Counted from the stretch's first letter, positions 37,952 to 48,269 are shown. The stretch is DNA of 64,000 nucleotides from CAWEWH01 sp963812775 (GCA_963812775.1 CAWEWH010000006.1:116807-180806); one strand, 5' to 3'. Made by a program: numbers and translations. Notes: generated by a model from the letters alone, not told the origin.

Positions 37952-38678
37952 ATGCTTCAAGCCAAAAAATGCATCACGTCCGCGGGACAAATCCCAGGAC
38001 AATACGGTGACGCGCCGTTTCCCAACCGCCCAGGTCTGCCGACCAGCGAGCTTTATGTTGTCGAGTGCTTGCCGCCGATCGATCAGGACACGTGTCGTTC
38101 TCAGCAAAGGATTAAGGCGGGCCCGCACTGCTGCTTCCTCACAGCCCAAGTTGATTGTGGGTGAACTTGCGGTGACTCAACGGTCTCACCTAACTTCGAT
38201 CGGATCTTCAGCGGTCGGGGTCACGGGGGCCTCCGGCCCGCGCGGCGACCGCGGCAGCACCGGTCCCCGATGCCTGTTCAAGAAGCCGCCTGGCCAGAAC
38301 CTTGCTAAGCGGCAGGCGCTCCGTCGCCCCCTTCGTTCAATCAGGCTCGCCCGGCCTAGAGTCCCAAACCTTTTCCCCGCTAACAAGGAAAAGAGCAGGG
38401 AATTGTCCGAGCCATGATCTCGAGATTCACAACAACACCCTATAAACCCTCACTATTTGGCAAAGCGTCGCTCGACAGAACAGGGAGCGCGCAAGTTGGA
38501 AACAGGGATTTTTGAAGGCGGGGCCCGCAAACACCGCTTCGACAACCCACTCCGGCAACCTCGCGCAGATCAAGCCGTCGAGTGCTGGTCCCAATGACCC
38601 GGCTGACACGTGACGAGGCACGGCGCATCGCCCTGGACGTTCGCGAAAACGTGGGCGGCAAGCGGCAGGCACCAAGTG
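37952..38678. other. non-coding stretch after tRNA-Pro
   Basis: No convincing gene. Part of it (about 38107-38238) resembles 43050-43130 and another part (38270-38330) resembles 46838-46895, suggesting scattered remnants of shared ancestral sequence. Confidence 0.5.
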
Positions 38679-38936
38679 CTAAGGCTGAGCTTTCGCGCGG
38701 CCAGCCTCAATCGAGAGCAGATTATCGAGGGGTTGAGCGGCATCAAGCTCAGCACGAGCAATTCGACGCTTGAGCCTTGCAAGCCATTCTCGGCTGGGGG
38801 ACGAGGTTCGGTCGCGGGTGAGGACCTCAACACAGTACTGAACGCACTCATCGCAAATCATCGCCTCGCCCTTAGCCAAAAGTTTCGAAACCTCCCGCCT
38901 GCTTTTCCCACAGAACGAACACGTTGGGTCGATCAT
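38679..38936 (-). CDS. stand-alone ClpX-type C4 zinc-finger protein
   Basis: 85 residues; GGGAGGGAG precedes the ATG at 38936. The N-terminus is a ClpX zinc-binding domain: CSFCGKSRREVSKLL, then ICDECVQYC, giving the two Cys pairs with ~18-20 residues between. No AAA+ domain follows; the rest is a basic/Ala-rich helix. In ClpX this domain dimerises and recognises adaptors and substrates, so a lone copy could bind such partners. A truncated relative is at 48961-49026. Function beyond the zinc finger is unknown. Confidence 0.8.
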   Translation of the reverse strand: MIDPTCSFCGKSRREVSKLLAKGEAMICDECVQYCVEVLTRDRTSSPSREWLARLKRRIARAELDAAQPLDNLLSIEAGRAKAQP

Positions 38937-39142
38937 GACGCTACTCCCTCCCTCACTCCATTCGGCGTGTTAACGCCGAACACCACCCGAAGGTTTTCGA
39001 AGAAGCAAAGTTGCTTTTGTACGCACCTAAGGGCGAGGGCCGATTAGCATTTGACACTTCTAGGCGCCACTCAGCGAAATCCACAGGCGGGCGACTGCCT
39101 CGGCCGGGTGGCCCCATGGTGGGTGTACAAGACGGTCATCAC

Positions 39143-39391
39143 TTAGCTACTTGGGTCGGGCGGCGGAGAGGGAAAGGGCGTGTTGATCGCTGACGACCTC
39201 GCTCGGAGCAAATGGTCATAGCAGCGGACGCACAGGTTTTCGTCGTTTGCTGCGGCATTGCTCGGGCACTCCCCGGCCCCGTGACCGTGGCTTGGGTCGT
39301 GGCATTGGCAGCGTGCTTCGGGAGTGTTCATGCGGCGGCTCCAGAGACGGGAGCATCCATCCTTTGGATTGGTCGTCTCGGTTCTTGTCAC
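39143..39391 (-). CDS. small Cys-rich hypothetical protein
   Basis: 82 residues, or ~62 if started at the ATG at 39331. Four to five Cys with His (RCQCHDPSHGHGAGEC ... LCVRCYDHLL) suggest a small zinc-binding fold. It lies beside other island genes. No known family is claimed, and it may not be expressed. Confidence 0.45.
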   Translation of the reverse strand: MTRTETTNPKDGCSRLWSRRMNTPEARCQCHDPSHGHGAGECPSNAAANDENLCVRCYDHLLRARSSAINTPFPSPPPDPSS

Positions 39392-39409
39392 TCATTGAGC
39401 TGCATGGCC

Positions 39410-40297
39410 TTAGCGCAGTTCGCGATTCAGAAATGCACCTGCTGTTTCCAACGCCCGACGCGCGGGCTCCAGGTGGGCGTTCCACATATGCCAAGCATGA
39501 ATCATGTGTGGCCAGATTTCGAGCGTCACCGATACGTGCTGGGCCCCAGCAGCCGTCGCAAACCGCGTTGCGTCGTCTAGGAGCGCTTCAGCGGAACCGA
39601 CCTGGATCAGCAGGGGTGGAAGACCTCTAAGGTCAGCGTACAACACAGAAAGGCGGGGATCCTTTCGATCCAAACGAGCCGGGACATACGCATCGGCCAG
39701 CTCGCGCAGATAGCTCCTGTGAATGATGGGATCCACATCCTCTTTGGTATCAAGGGACGCGCCCGACATCGTTAGGTCGGTCCACGGCGATACCAGCCAA
39801 GCGCAGCTCGGAAGGTCCTCTCCGGCATCCCTGAGTTGCAGAAGCAGCGCCACCGTAAGATTGCCACCCGCACTATCACCTGCGACGGCGATGTTTCGTG
39901 CAGGGATGCCCTGCCTACGTAAGTATTCCCAGGCCGTATGTGCATCATCCAACGCGGCTGGAAATGGATGTTCCGGCGCCAAGCGGTATCCCACTGCTAA
40001 TGTTCGCACGCCGCTGGCGCGGCCGGCCTCTGTCACCATGCGGCGATGACTGAGGATAGAGCCAGAGCAGTAACCGCCGCCGTGGAAGAAGATGAGGACC
40101 CGTGATGGGTCACCGCCCGGCGCCATCGACCATTCAGCGGGCAATTGTCCGAGATCTACGGCATCGAGCTTGATATCCTTAGCTACGGGCCAGATTGATC
40201 CAACTTCGTCGAACGTCCTCGGCGCTCGGCCCAGCCGACAGGCCTCGGCTTTGAGCTCAAAAGGCCGCGGATCGCGTCGATCTCTTTCGTCTCCATG
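39410..40297 (-). pseudogene. HSL-type alpha/beta hydrolase, frameshifted near its start
   Basis: The main frame gives a hormone-sensitive-lipase-like esterase: oxyanion motif FFHGGGYCSG, nucleophile elbow GDSAGGNL, then SPWTDLT, the Asp region near LIQVGSAEALLDD and the His in PHMIHAWHMW. The natural N-terminus METKEIDAIRGLLSSKP starts at 40297 in another frame; one missing C near 40224 (CGCCG then AGGACG) would join them. As read, the first ~25 residues are separated from the catalytic domain. It would hydrolyse short-chain esters. Confidence 0.75.
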
Positions 40298-40905
40298 ACA
40301 ACTCTCGCTGATTGGCACCATGGGACTTACCACGGCCCAGCCGATCAACCGACGGCAGCCGCCTTTGCGAACCTTGCCATACCTGACAGGGCGCAGCGCA
40401 CTGACCGATCCCGCCGTGTAGAGGCCGTGCCTGTCGCAGACCATGGCCTTGGCCGTAGCCTCGGCCGATGGCGACCCCGGACGGTCAGCACCTGTTGCGC
40501 AAATAGCCCCTCCGCCTCTGACGAAAGCGGAGGGGCCAAGTTGTCCCAGATGTCATCGTGGCCACGCCGGTATAGTTGGATCAACGTCACACGACGCCTG
40601 CACAACGTAGCTGCAACAATTGAGTTCCGCGCAATGAAGAAACCGCGCGAGGCGCCGCCGTGAAGGGGGAGCCCGCGCGATAGGCTGTCTGCATCCTTAA
40701 GAAGCAAGGGCAACATGGATCGGATTTGTTGTTGACGCGCGTGACAAGGCTGCAGCCAGAGCCAAGGCGATCAAGGAGCTTCGAGATCAGGCCGCCGATC
40801 CGCGGTGGACCAGAGGCGAGCAGGGATCGAAATGCATGCGGGGACTTTCGAGTTGGCAGATCCGACCGAATGGCATTATCACGCTGGGCAGGTCCGATCG
40901 GATGG
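40298..40905. other. gap with a 10-bp hairpin, no gene seen
   Basis: The only clear feature is GCCCCTCCGC/GCGGAGGGGC at 40506-40536 with an 11-base loop and no T-run. Short frames here look like noise. Confidence 0.4.
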
Positions 40906-42380
40906 ATGCGCATAACGTCCCGTTTGGTGAATCCGAAGCACAAGCAGACGTGGCTGCGGCCCGCCCCTCTTGCCGTTGCGGGTCTGGTGGCACTGATCGC
41001 GGCAGGAGGTCATGCGGGCGCCGCAAGCGGGAGTGAACGCTGGTCCGCCAGAGTCGCGCACCACGGGCGAGCCGATCTTGGCCGTTGTTTCGCTGCGCAA
41101 TCAGCAGATCACCGTCTATGATGCCAACGGCTGGATCCTGCGGGCGCCGGTGTCGAGCGGTCAGAAGGGACGCGAGACGCCCGCCGGCATTTTTAGCGTC
41201 ATTCAGAAGAATGCAGAGCACTACTCGAACCTTTATGACGATGCCTACATGCCCCACATGCAGCGCATCACTTGGTCGGGCATCGCGCTCCACGGCGGTC
41301 TCTTGCCGGGATACCCGGCGTCTCACGGCTGCGTCCGGATGCCCTTCGACTTCGCCGCTCGCTTGTTCGACGCGACCCGGCTGGGCATGCGGGTGATCGT
41401 GGCGCCAAGCGACGTGGTGCCAATTGAGATTGCCCACCCGGCGCTGTTCCGCTTGAAACCGGATGCTATCGACTTTGCCGCCGCCCGTGCCGCAGAAGCG
41501 GACGCGGCGGCCAGGAAGGCGGACCACGCGAGACTGGCCGCCGTGTCGGCCTCCCGGGAGGCCGCGCGGGCAATGATGCCGGTGCGCGTGGCGGAAAACC
41601 TGAAGCTCAGAGCGGAGGCACAATTGGTGGCCGCGGAGGCTGCGCTGGCCTCTGCAATCTCGGCCGAGGAAAAAGAGCAGGCCGCGGACGCCAAAGCGAA
41701 GGCCGTCGCTCAGAATCGCCGAGTTGCAGGCACAATGGGCCGTTGCCAAGGCCGAGCTGCAACCGAAGCTCGATGCGGTCGCGCCTGCCCGTGAAGCCGT
41801 CGTCGCCGCGGAGGCGGCGCGGGTCGCGGCAGCCGCGGCAGCGCGCGAGGCGGCAAGTGAGTTCGCGCCCGTATCGGTGTTCATCAGCCGCAAAACCCAG
41901 CGCCTTTATGTCCGGCGGGCCTTTCAGCCGATCCTGGAAAGCCCAGTCACCATCCTGGATGCCGATCGACCGATGGGGACGCATGTCTTCACCGCCATAG
42001 AGCAGGCCAAGGGCGGCTCTGACATGCGATGGAGCGTTGTCTCCTTGGAAGGTGGACGAACGCATGGCGGCGCGGTCGCGCCACATGGCGGGGCCTCGGG
42101 GGCCGGTGGCCGCAACGTCGAGCCGATGTTGGCAGACCCGGTCGGTGCGAAGGCAGCGCTCGACCGGATTGTGATTCCCCCGGACGCACTCGATCGTATC
42201 ACCGAGATGGCATCGCCGCGATCTTCCCTAATTATCTCGGACGAGGGGTTGAGCTCGGAGACCGGCAACGACACGGATTTTGTTGTCCTCTTGAGCGGCG
42301 AGCCGCAAGGAGCCATCAAGATCCGACGACGCGGTCCGGGCGCGCGCCCGTCTTTCGGAGGTTCGTATTCAAATTGGTAA
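40906..42380 (+). pseudogene. L,D-transpeptidase (YkuD-type) with two frameshifts
   Basis: Frame 1 from 40906 is a clean signal peptide (RPAPLAVAGLVALIAAGG). Frame 2 from about 41020 holds the YkuD domain: LRNQQITVYDANGWILRAP, HGGLLPGYPASHGCVRMP with the catalytic His and Cys. Frame 3 from about 41712 continues the Ala-rich coiled region and a second domain (VFISRKTQRLYVRRAF). Net +1 changes near 41018-41035 and 41709-41714 connect them. An internal ATG at 41012 has AGGAGG only two bases upstream and would skip export. Such enzymes cross-link peptidoglycan or attach lipoproteins. Confidence 0.75.
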
Positions 42381-42839
42381 GTCCTTTCGCAGCTACTGGC
42401 ACCTCAGTCGGCGCGCCACCTCGTCGGGGTAGCGCTGGGTGCCAAAGGCGATGATGCTCCCAAACGCAAAAGATGCTCCAGGCCCAACAGGACGGTGGAT
42501 AGGCGCTCTTTCAGTCGTCAAGGTGGAGCGGCCTCAGCCAAGAAAGTCAGCACAAATCCGGCAGCGCCGTAGCCGAGCGTGCCGACGCCAGCGAGTGCCG
42601 CGAAGAACTGCGCGGCTCTAAGGCGCTCGTCTGGGTGGCCCTAGTAGCGGACGTAGGCGCGCTTGCACTCTGCGGCCCAGGCCGTCCCACGAAGAACGAG
42701 CTCTCCGCCTAGCGAACAATTGATGTCGGGGATTTGCCGGCGTTTCCGTGGCCAGGGTCAGTCACGCAGGTATGCGCTGGCTCACACCATCCCTACGCGC
42801 CCGGAAGTAAGATCAGCGTGAAGCAGGTCAGAGGTTGCC
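42381..42839. other. gap without a recognisable gene
   Basis: No frame with start, ribosome site and normal codon use was found, and no strong hairpin. Confidence 0.4.
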
Positions 42840-42974
42840 ATGGCAGACCACACCGTCGATGACGGAGAGTTCGCTCAAGTCACCCACAACTTCTTCATTT
42901 GGCCCGCCCTTGCGCTGCTGGGCTTGCTTGCGGCCAGCGTGGCCTCGACAGTATTCTCGATCTTTTGGCTCTAA
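42840..42974 (+). CDS. 44-aa single-pass membrane protein
   Basis: GAGG stands seven bases before the ATG at 42840. The product has an acidic, soluble start (MADHTVDDGEFAQVTHN) and one long hydrophobic helix (FFIWPALALLGLLAASVAS). It is too small for most gene callers. It lies in a gap and is unlike any named family known to me. Confidence 0.5.
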   Translation: MADHTVDDGEFAQVTHNFFIWPALALLGLLAASVASTVFSIFWL

Positions 42975-43139
42975 AGGCGCTGCGAAACGAGTTCACAACC
43001 AGAAGAGCGATATCACCGCTGAGGCTACGTTCATGGCGAGGAAGGCAGCGAGGGTTAAGGCGGGCCACACCAAGTGATTGTGGGTGACTTGCGCGAACTC
43101 TCTATCCTGAGCGGTATGGGTCACGGGCGCCTTTTGGCG

Positions 43140-43226
43140 TCACCCCTCATGGAGCGAGCGCTCCATCCAAACCATCAGCGCGAGCAAGCAGATTGCGGTT
43201 AACGTGATAGCCCAGAGAGCGCCCAT
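43140..43226 (-). CDS. 28-aa putative membrane microprotein
   Basis: From an ATG at 43226: MGALWAITLTAICLLALMV then WMERSLHEG. A single transmembrane helix ends in a charged tail. AAGGGA lies about ten bases upstream. KdpF-like subunits have such a size, but no kdp genes are near. Confidence 0.4.
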   Translation of the reverse strand: MGALWAITLTAICLLALMVWMERSLHEG

Positions 43227-43893
43227 CGGTATTTCCCTTCGCGTAACCACAAGCACCTAGTAGGGGAGAATGAATGGTTTCGCATTTCGGTAGAATTTGA
43301 CGCATCACGATGGCGGCTGGGGTTCTTTCAGAGGGTGTCCTAATTTGAGGTCAGAACCGTTATCCATCGAAGGGTAGGTTCGGATCATGGACCCCGATGC
43401 TGCCCTCACGGTTGTGCTGTGCTTGCACGTAGCGATGCAGGCCGCGTTCTTGTGGGCTTTCACGGGTCCGCTCGAACTGTAGAGCTCAATGCTTCCTTAA
43501 TTGAACCCGGCGTATCGTCCACAATGTGCCTGCTCTCCCCGAACGGGCACGGCTCTGTCAACGAGGGAGCCCCCTCCACCACTACTGGAGGGGGCTTTTT
43601 CTTGCCAGCGAGCGTCCGCTCAATGATATGCGTGGCTTAGAAGCTGCGATCTCACCAGCGAGTTGAAATTAGGTCACCCAGACAAGTGTTATGGCGCAAC
43701 GTCTCATGCAACGCGAAGTGGGACGCGGCGCGGCCGATCCTCAAACGCTCAGACGCTTGCCACGTGGCGCATCAACCTGCCTGGTGCGAACGATTGCAGG
43801 CAAAATCTATAATCAACTTTGAGAGATGCTGCAGCATCGTTCGTCCTGGCTTGCGACGAGGCGTCAGCAGGCCCCGTAAAAAGGGATCGAACG
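43227..43893. other. gap containing terminator 43569, otherwise empty
   Basis: No credible gene. The strong intrinsic terminator suggests that an untranslated transcript ends near 43600. Confidence 0.45.
43569..43603 (+). terminator. strong intrinsic terminator
   Basis: GCCCCCTCCA and TGGAGGGGGC form a perfect 10-bp stem with a 7-base loop, followed by TTTTTCTT. No protein gene ends before it, so it may end a small RNA. Confidence 0.8.
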
Positions 43894-44187
43894 ATGAAGC
43901 TAGTTGGTTTGACGACGGCAATGTTGCTCGCAGTTGTGGCAGCAGGCCCAACCAAAGCCGCGCCGGCAACGTCTGGTGCTATGGCGGCGCTGGACGAGCA
44001 GTCGCTCGGCTCAGCAGTGATGCCGGCTCAGTACTACGGCTACCCCTACAAGTACCGCCGCCGGTACTACCGCCGCAGCTACAATTACGCGCCGCGGTAC
44101 TACGCGCCAAGCTACGGGTATGGCTATCCGGCTTATAACTACAATTACGCGCCAAGCTACGGATACGGCTATCGCTACGGGTACTAG
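43894..44187 (+). CDS. Tyr-rich secreted small protein
   Basis: 97 residues; AGGGA stands about ten bases before the ATG at 43894. Signal peptide MKLVGLTTAMLLAVVAAG, likely cut after KAAPA. From residue ~47 the chain is Tyr with Arg, Gly and Pro: QYYGYPYKYRRRYYRR, then PSYGYGYPAYNYNY. It shares composition with the protein at 1-455 but not alignable domains. Export and a structural role are inferred. Confidence 0.75.
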   Translation: MKLVGLTTAMLLAVVAAGPTKAAPATSGAMAALDEQSLGSAVMPAQYYGYPYKYRRRYYRRSYNYAPRYYAPSYGYGYPAYNYNYAPSYGYGYRYGY

Positions 44188-44286
44188 CCTCTGCCAGCCT
44201 GAATGATTCACCGGGCGCTTCGATCATGAGGCGCCCGGTCTCCTTGAATGAACGTCGAGGCCGCGGCATCGAACAGGGGCAGGCGT

Positions 44287-44781
44287 TCACTCGGACTGCG
44301 TGTCCGTTTTTGGCGACCAGGCGGGCTTCGATCCTCGATTCAAGCTCGATACGGAGACTGCAGCAGGTCTCTTTGGAAGGTCGTTCGCCCCTTGTAGATG
44401 CTCTGAGAGCGTATAAACGTTCAGCTGTGAAGCCGGAGGCAACCTCACGTTCGGCGCCACGGCCGTTTCCGCTGCTGCTGGATAGCCCAGCCCGTAGCGA
44501 TCGAGAAGCGCACAAACAGCCGGGATAGGATGGTCTCCGACGCGGCAGACGCGCTCGCTCACGGCCTGAGCGATGTCTTCCGTGATGTCACGTGAATGAT
44601 CTTCGGTCGGGTTGAATTGAACAACGGCTAGGACCCGATCGACCTGGCCTTGGATGATGTCCGAAACAGCCCGATCGAATGTCGCATCGCTGGGTTGCGT
44701 CTCGAGGAAGGCGGCCCCGTTGCGGCCAAAGTCAGCGAGGATGAGGCAAAAGTCTTGGTCTAGGTTTACGGGCGACACCAC
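44287..44781 (-). CDS. conserved alphaproteobacterial hypothetical protein
   Basis: 164 residues from a GTG at 44781. The first ~100 residues (DFCLILADFGRNGAAFLET, then VLAVVQFNPTEDHSRDITED) match a widespread small-protein family with the pattern DFG...G..W/F.ET and VVAFN..EGWS.D.TED. The C-terminal ~65 residues are less family-like and could reflect a frameshift. Function is unknown. Confidence 0.65.
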   Translation of the reverse strand: MVSPVNLDQDFCLILADFGRNGAAFLETQPSDATFDRAVSDIIQGQVDRVLAVVQFNPTEDHSRDITEDIAQAVSERVCRVGDHPIPAVCALLDRYGLGYPAAAETAVAPNVRLPPASQLNVYTLSEHLQGANDLPKRPAAVSVSSLNRGSKPAWSPKTDTQSE

Positions 44782-44956
44782 ACCACTCTAACAGAAGAGG
44801 CCCCCCTAGCGTACCAGGAGGGCCGGCTACTCGGGAAGCGCACAGTCCGCCCGCTGAGCAGAACAGCACTGTAGCCCGCTCCTCAGTCCTTAGAAAGACT
44901 GAAAGTGTGCGAGCTGACTGTCAAACGACACGCGCTTCGACGGTGGGAGGTAGAGA

Positions 44957-45247
44957 ATGAGTTGGTTCAGCGCAAACGACGTGGGGAAGCGACTTGGATC
45001 CCGAACTCGCCTTTCTCAACCTATCCAGATCGGCAATCGCTACGCCGGTCCGCGGCCGGAGCCGTTTACGAGGGCGAAGCATCTTCTTGAGTTTGCTCAC
45101 CGCGAGGCCGAAAAGAACGATGAGCATGCGCCGGTTTGGCAGCGCGTGTATGAGGCTCTGCTCACCGCAGACACAGTGGGGGACCTCGACTTCGCCGTTG
45201 CACTGTTCAAGGCGGCAGCGGATCAACGCCGTTGGTTAAGCAGATGA
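44957..45247 (+). CDS. hypothetical protein, 96 aa
   Basis: GGGAGG lies six bases before the ATG at 44957. The product is soluble, with a helical EPFTRAKHLLEFAHREAEK segment and LFKAAADQRRWLSR at the end. No catalytic motif is seen. The strong ribosome site and normal composition support a real gene. Confidence 0.65.
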   Translation: MSWFSANDVGKRLGSRTRLSQPIQIGNRYAGPRPEPFTRAKHLLEFAHREAEKNDEHAPVWQRVYEALLTADTVGDLDFAVALFKAAADQRRWLSR

Positions 45248-45339
45248 TCGTGCCGAACTTATCGTTGACCAGCGGCAAAGGTGAGCGTTAGCCTCGCCAT
45301 CACAAGTCGCGCCAGCCCTCTCCCTGTTAGCGTCCCAAT

Positions 45340-45516
45340 ATGAGGCATGTCGAGCGCATAGCGATCGTCGCGGTCCTAGTGGCCGTTCTCCTTGGTGTCT
45401 ATTGGACTTTTTTTCCGCGCCCGCGCGGTCCGAACGCAAGCGAAGGATGGCACTGTCAGGTCAATCGAGCTGAAAAGAAGACCGAGTGCACTAGAGACAA
45501 CTCGCCCAGCAAATAG
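45340..45516 (+). CDS. 58-aa membrane-anchored protein
   Basis: MRHVERIAIVAVLVAVLLG begins a single membrane helix, followed by a short soluble tail with two Cys (WHCQVNRAEKKTEC). It could be exported with an N-terminal anchor and a disulfide. No clear ribosome site is seen. Confidence 0.4.
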   Translation: MRHVERIAIVAVLVAVLLGVYWTFFPRPRGPNASEGWHCQVNRAEKKTECTRDNSPSK

Positions 45517-45549
45517 AGAGACCCTAAGGCACGAGCGGCCAACCGCTAA

Positions 45550-45675
45550 TCAGCTCCGAAAAGCAATTGTTGCAAGGAGAGCGATCGCCAAGAGGCTTGC
45601 CGCGACCAGCAATGCCATCATGATCAGCCGGTCGCCTTTCCATTGGGCGTCCCGGTCCGTGTCAATTTCAAACAT
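45550..45675 (-). CDS. 41-aa single-pass membrane protein
   Basis: GGAAGG lies seven bases before the ATG at 45675. A charged N-terminus (MFEIDTDRDAQWKGDR) is followed by one helix (LIMMALLVAASLLAIALLAT). It is the best supported of the tiny membrane genes here. Confidence 0.55.
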   Translation of the reverse strand: MFEIDTDRDAQWKGDRLIMMALLVAASLLAIALLATIAFRS

Positions 45676-46132
45676 CGAACAGCCTTCCAAAACGACGCGC
45701 GCTGAGATGCGGCAGCGCCGGTCTCCAAAGAGAAGCCCCCGTTTCGGGCCGGGCTATCTCACGCGAAGTGCTCTGGATCAAATAGGAGCGCGCGAGATGA
45801 GGCACCGTATCGCTCTGGTGGGGTGACACAACCAACCGACGCGCTTGCGGCAGCGTAGCGTTCCATCCACGGCTGTGTGGATAACCGAACGCCGCGCGGC
45901 GGGCTTGACCAGCCCTAGTCCGGCCGCTGGAAAACGTGGCTCAAGATCAAGAATCCCGCGAGTGCTGCGGCTCGTCGGATCGAGGAAGGCACGTGGTAGT
46001 GGCCGCCGAGTGACACTGGATAGGGAATCGTCCGACTGGCTGACCGAGGTGTTGCCGCCAAGAACCGAGCACACCAAGTTGATGTCGCTGGCCACATTGC
46101 ACTAGCAGAGCTGGCAAACTCGAGGCGGACAG

Positions 46133-46171
46133 GTCCCCTCCGTGACGCGCGGAGGGGACTTCTCTTTTCTT
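46133..46171 (+). terminator. intrinsic terminator
   Basis: GTCCCCTCC and GGAGGGGAC form a perfect 9-bp stem with a 9-base loop, followed by TTCTCTTTTCTT. No gene ends just before it. Confidence 0.75.
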
Positions 46172-46263
46172 GGTGGCGCGGTAAGGGCATCCCAATGTTG
46201 CCGCAATGCACTTACCAAGTGATAGCGCACGCGGCCTCGATTCCGCCTCGAGGCTAGTGCAGG

Positions 46264-46304
46264 GCCCCTCTCGGGCGACGAGCCTGAGAGGGGCTTTTCT
46301 TTTC
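46264..46304 (+). terminator. intrinsic terminator
   Basis: GCCCCTCTC and GAGAGGGGC form a 9-bp stem, extended inward by GGGC/GCCT, followed by TTTTCTTTT. It follows the previous terminator by about 90 bases, enough for one small RNA. Confidence 0.8.
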
Positions 46305-46353
46305 GTCGCCGCCCTGAATTCAGGTTCATCCTCGAATGCAGGTCGGCGCAGGA

Positions 46354-46566
46354 CTAGCGAAGCTTGTTCATACGCTCTGTGATGTCGTCCACTCTCGCCT
46401 TGGTCCGCTTCCACTCCTCGTTGGCTCGCTTCCACCGCTGAAAAACGTCAGAGGGCGCGTCTAGGCTCATATGGCGTAGCGCCCCCTTAAACTCCCAAAA
46501 GGCAACGCGCTCGTCGACCACCGCTTGGTCAAATTCTTCCCGGAGCTGTTCGAACGGATCGCTCAT
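46354..46566 (-). CDS. small helical hypothetical protein
   Basis: 70 residues from the ATG at 46566; the frame extends to 46629. The sequence is charged and helical (FEQLREEFDQAVVDERVAF, then RANEEWKRTKARVDDITER), consistent with a coiled coil. No family recognised. Confidence 0.5.
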   Translation of the reverse strand: MSDPFEQLREEFDQAVVDERVAFWEFKGALRHMSLDAPSDVFQRWKRANEEWKRTKARVDDITERMNKLR

Positions 46567-47310
46567 TGCTTGGTGCCGCCAGCGCCAGATGGTGGTTGCA
46601 ACGACCAATTGCTCACCGTCGGCGACCATTCAAAAGAAAAACCGCCCGTACCGGATGGTCCGAGCGGCTAGAAGTTGGACGCGCGCTCGGGGGGAGACGC
46701 GCCAAATCCGAAGTCTACTATTCGTCGCGAGCTCAGCTATGTCTTTTGACAAACACTCGCCCGAATATTCGGCGACCCGGCGTGTCACCTGGTTACATGC
46801 CCGGCCGCCCATACACGCCACCTCTTCTGACGCTGTTCAACAAGCCGCCTGAGCCGGAACCTCCGATACGGCAAGCGCTCCGTCGCCGGCGCGTCGCCGC
46901 TAATTGGGGGCCAGCGTTGCCGAGGCAGTTCTCTCGCACCGGCGGGGCTAACTTGCCAAAGCCGTTCAAATCACAACGTCAACTCGCGTCAGGGTTCGAA
47001 TTGCAGAGCGTGGCGCCAAGCGCGAACTCGAACTCTTGCGGCGCTTCGTGTGGTGTGCCGGCCGCAATGCGCTTCCGAACTATCGCGCAGAGTTCGTCCA
47101 TGCGCGCTGCGGGGAGGCGAATTGTAACGACGCAGTTGCTATGCCCAAAGCACGGTGACTTGACCTATGGCCAGCCGCGAAGAGCTGCTAGTCTCCACTC
47201 GAGGATCGGGCCTCCAGAGCGGCGCGGCGAGCGGCTGACTCCTTGTCGATGAGAGGGCTCCCTAGGCCGGCGCCTTTCCACTTTCCGGCAAACATGATGC
47301 GGAGGAAGGC
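46567..47310. other. gap with gene remnants
   Basis: Contains a fragment related to 38270-38330 near 46838 and a remnant of an HNH gene near 47000-47110; otherwise nothing recognised. Confidence 0.45.
47000..47110 (+). pseudogene. remnant of HNH endonuclease gene
   Basis: One frame reads AKRELELLRRFVWCAGRNA then YRAEFVH, matching residues ~27-60 of the HNH protein at 56779 (KRELELLRQFVWC, then YVYDH). The Cys pair and the DH motif are lost. Confidence 0.55.
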
Positions 47311-48197
47311 ATGTCCAAGTTTGTGATTGAGCCGCACTTTCGTCTGCAGGAGTGGGTGGCTGAGGAAAAGGGCTATTTCCGCGAGGCGGGTCTCGAGTAT
47401 GAATTCAACGAGTTTGTCCGCTCGAGCGACGGCGCGCACCATCGGACGCTCGGTAAGTCGGGCGCCTTCCAAAGCATTGAGAAGGGTCGTCAGGCTAACG
47501 TGACGTGCGCATGCCACTGGACCGTGAATATTGCGGCCTCGAGAGGACACACCAAACTTTACGCAGATGCGTACTCCGTGGCGCCCTCGGCAATCTTCGT
47601 GGCAGCCAACTCCTCGATCCGATCGCCCGAGGACCTTGCAAGTATTCCGATCTCGGTTGGCTACCAATCGGGCAGTCACTATGCCACCATCCAAGCGCTG
47701 GAACAGTTCCTGCCGGCAGACAAGATCAATCTCTCGTTTGGCGAAGGTATGCTATTTCATCGCATGCAGGCCTTCATTGAAGGTAAGTCGCCAGCGGCAA
47801 CACTCTTCAGCGGGCCCTACTACTTCGCCGAGCAACTCGGCTTTCGCAAGATCCTCGACAACACGTTCATGATCGCCGCCATGGTCAATGGCAGCCCCGA
47901 CCTCGATGACGTGCGGAAATATTTCCACGCCTTGCGCCTGGCGCAGCGGGACATTGATCTGCGGCCGGAGCTCTATACGCACTACTATAAGAACGAATTT
48001 CCGGAACGCTTCCACACCGAAATGGACACCCGTCGGTGGGGTCCCGGCGAGCGCATCGTTTTCGAGCCCTACAGTAAGGACATGTTCGAGCAAGCGTTCG
48101 AATGGATCGCCGAGCGCCGAATTTTCGAAGCAGGCAGATGGGGGCGGGCCGCTATCAGGACGCCGTCGTTTCATTTGCGGTCAAAGGAGCCGCTTAG
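47311..48197 (+). pseudogene. NMT1/THI5-like binding protein without signal peptide, 3' frameshift
   Basis: GGAGG lies upstream of the ATG. ~275 residues align with a cytoplasmic-looking periplasmic-binding-protein family (HFRLQEWVAEEKGYFREAG, SVGYQSGSHYATIQALEQ, LFSGPYYFAEQLGF). Near 48137 a base seems missing: the current frame continues RWGRAAIRT to 48207, while the next frame gives MGAGRYQDAVVSFAVKGA and a stop at 48197. Most of the fold is intact, so the product may still work. No signal peptide or ABC partners are present, so a sensing or enzyme role is possible. Confidence 0.75.
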
Positions 48198-48269
48198 ACC
48201 TGCTTGATGTCGTGAACTTTGGCGCGTCTTTGCCAGCCTCGAGCTCGATGCTCGGATCCCGAGTTGAAC

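Larger units (their letters stand above)
45676..46353. other. non-coding stretch with two terminators
   Basis: Holds the terminators at 46133 and 46264 and no convincing gene; small untranslated transcripts are plausible. Confidence 0.5.
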
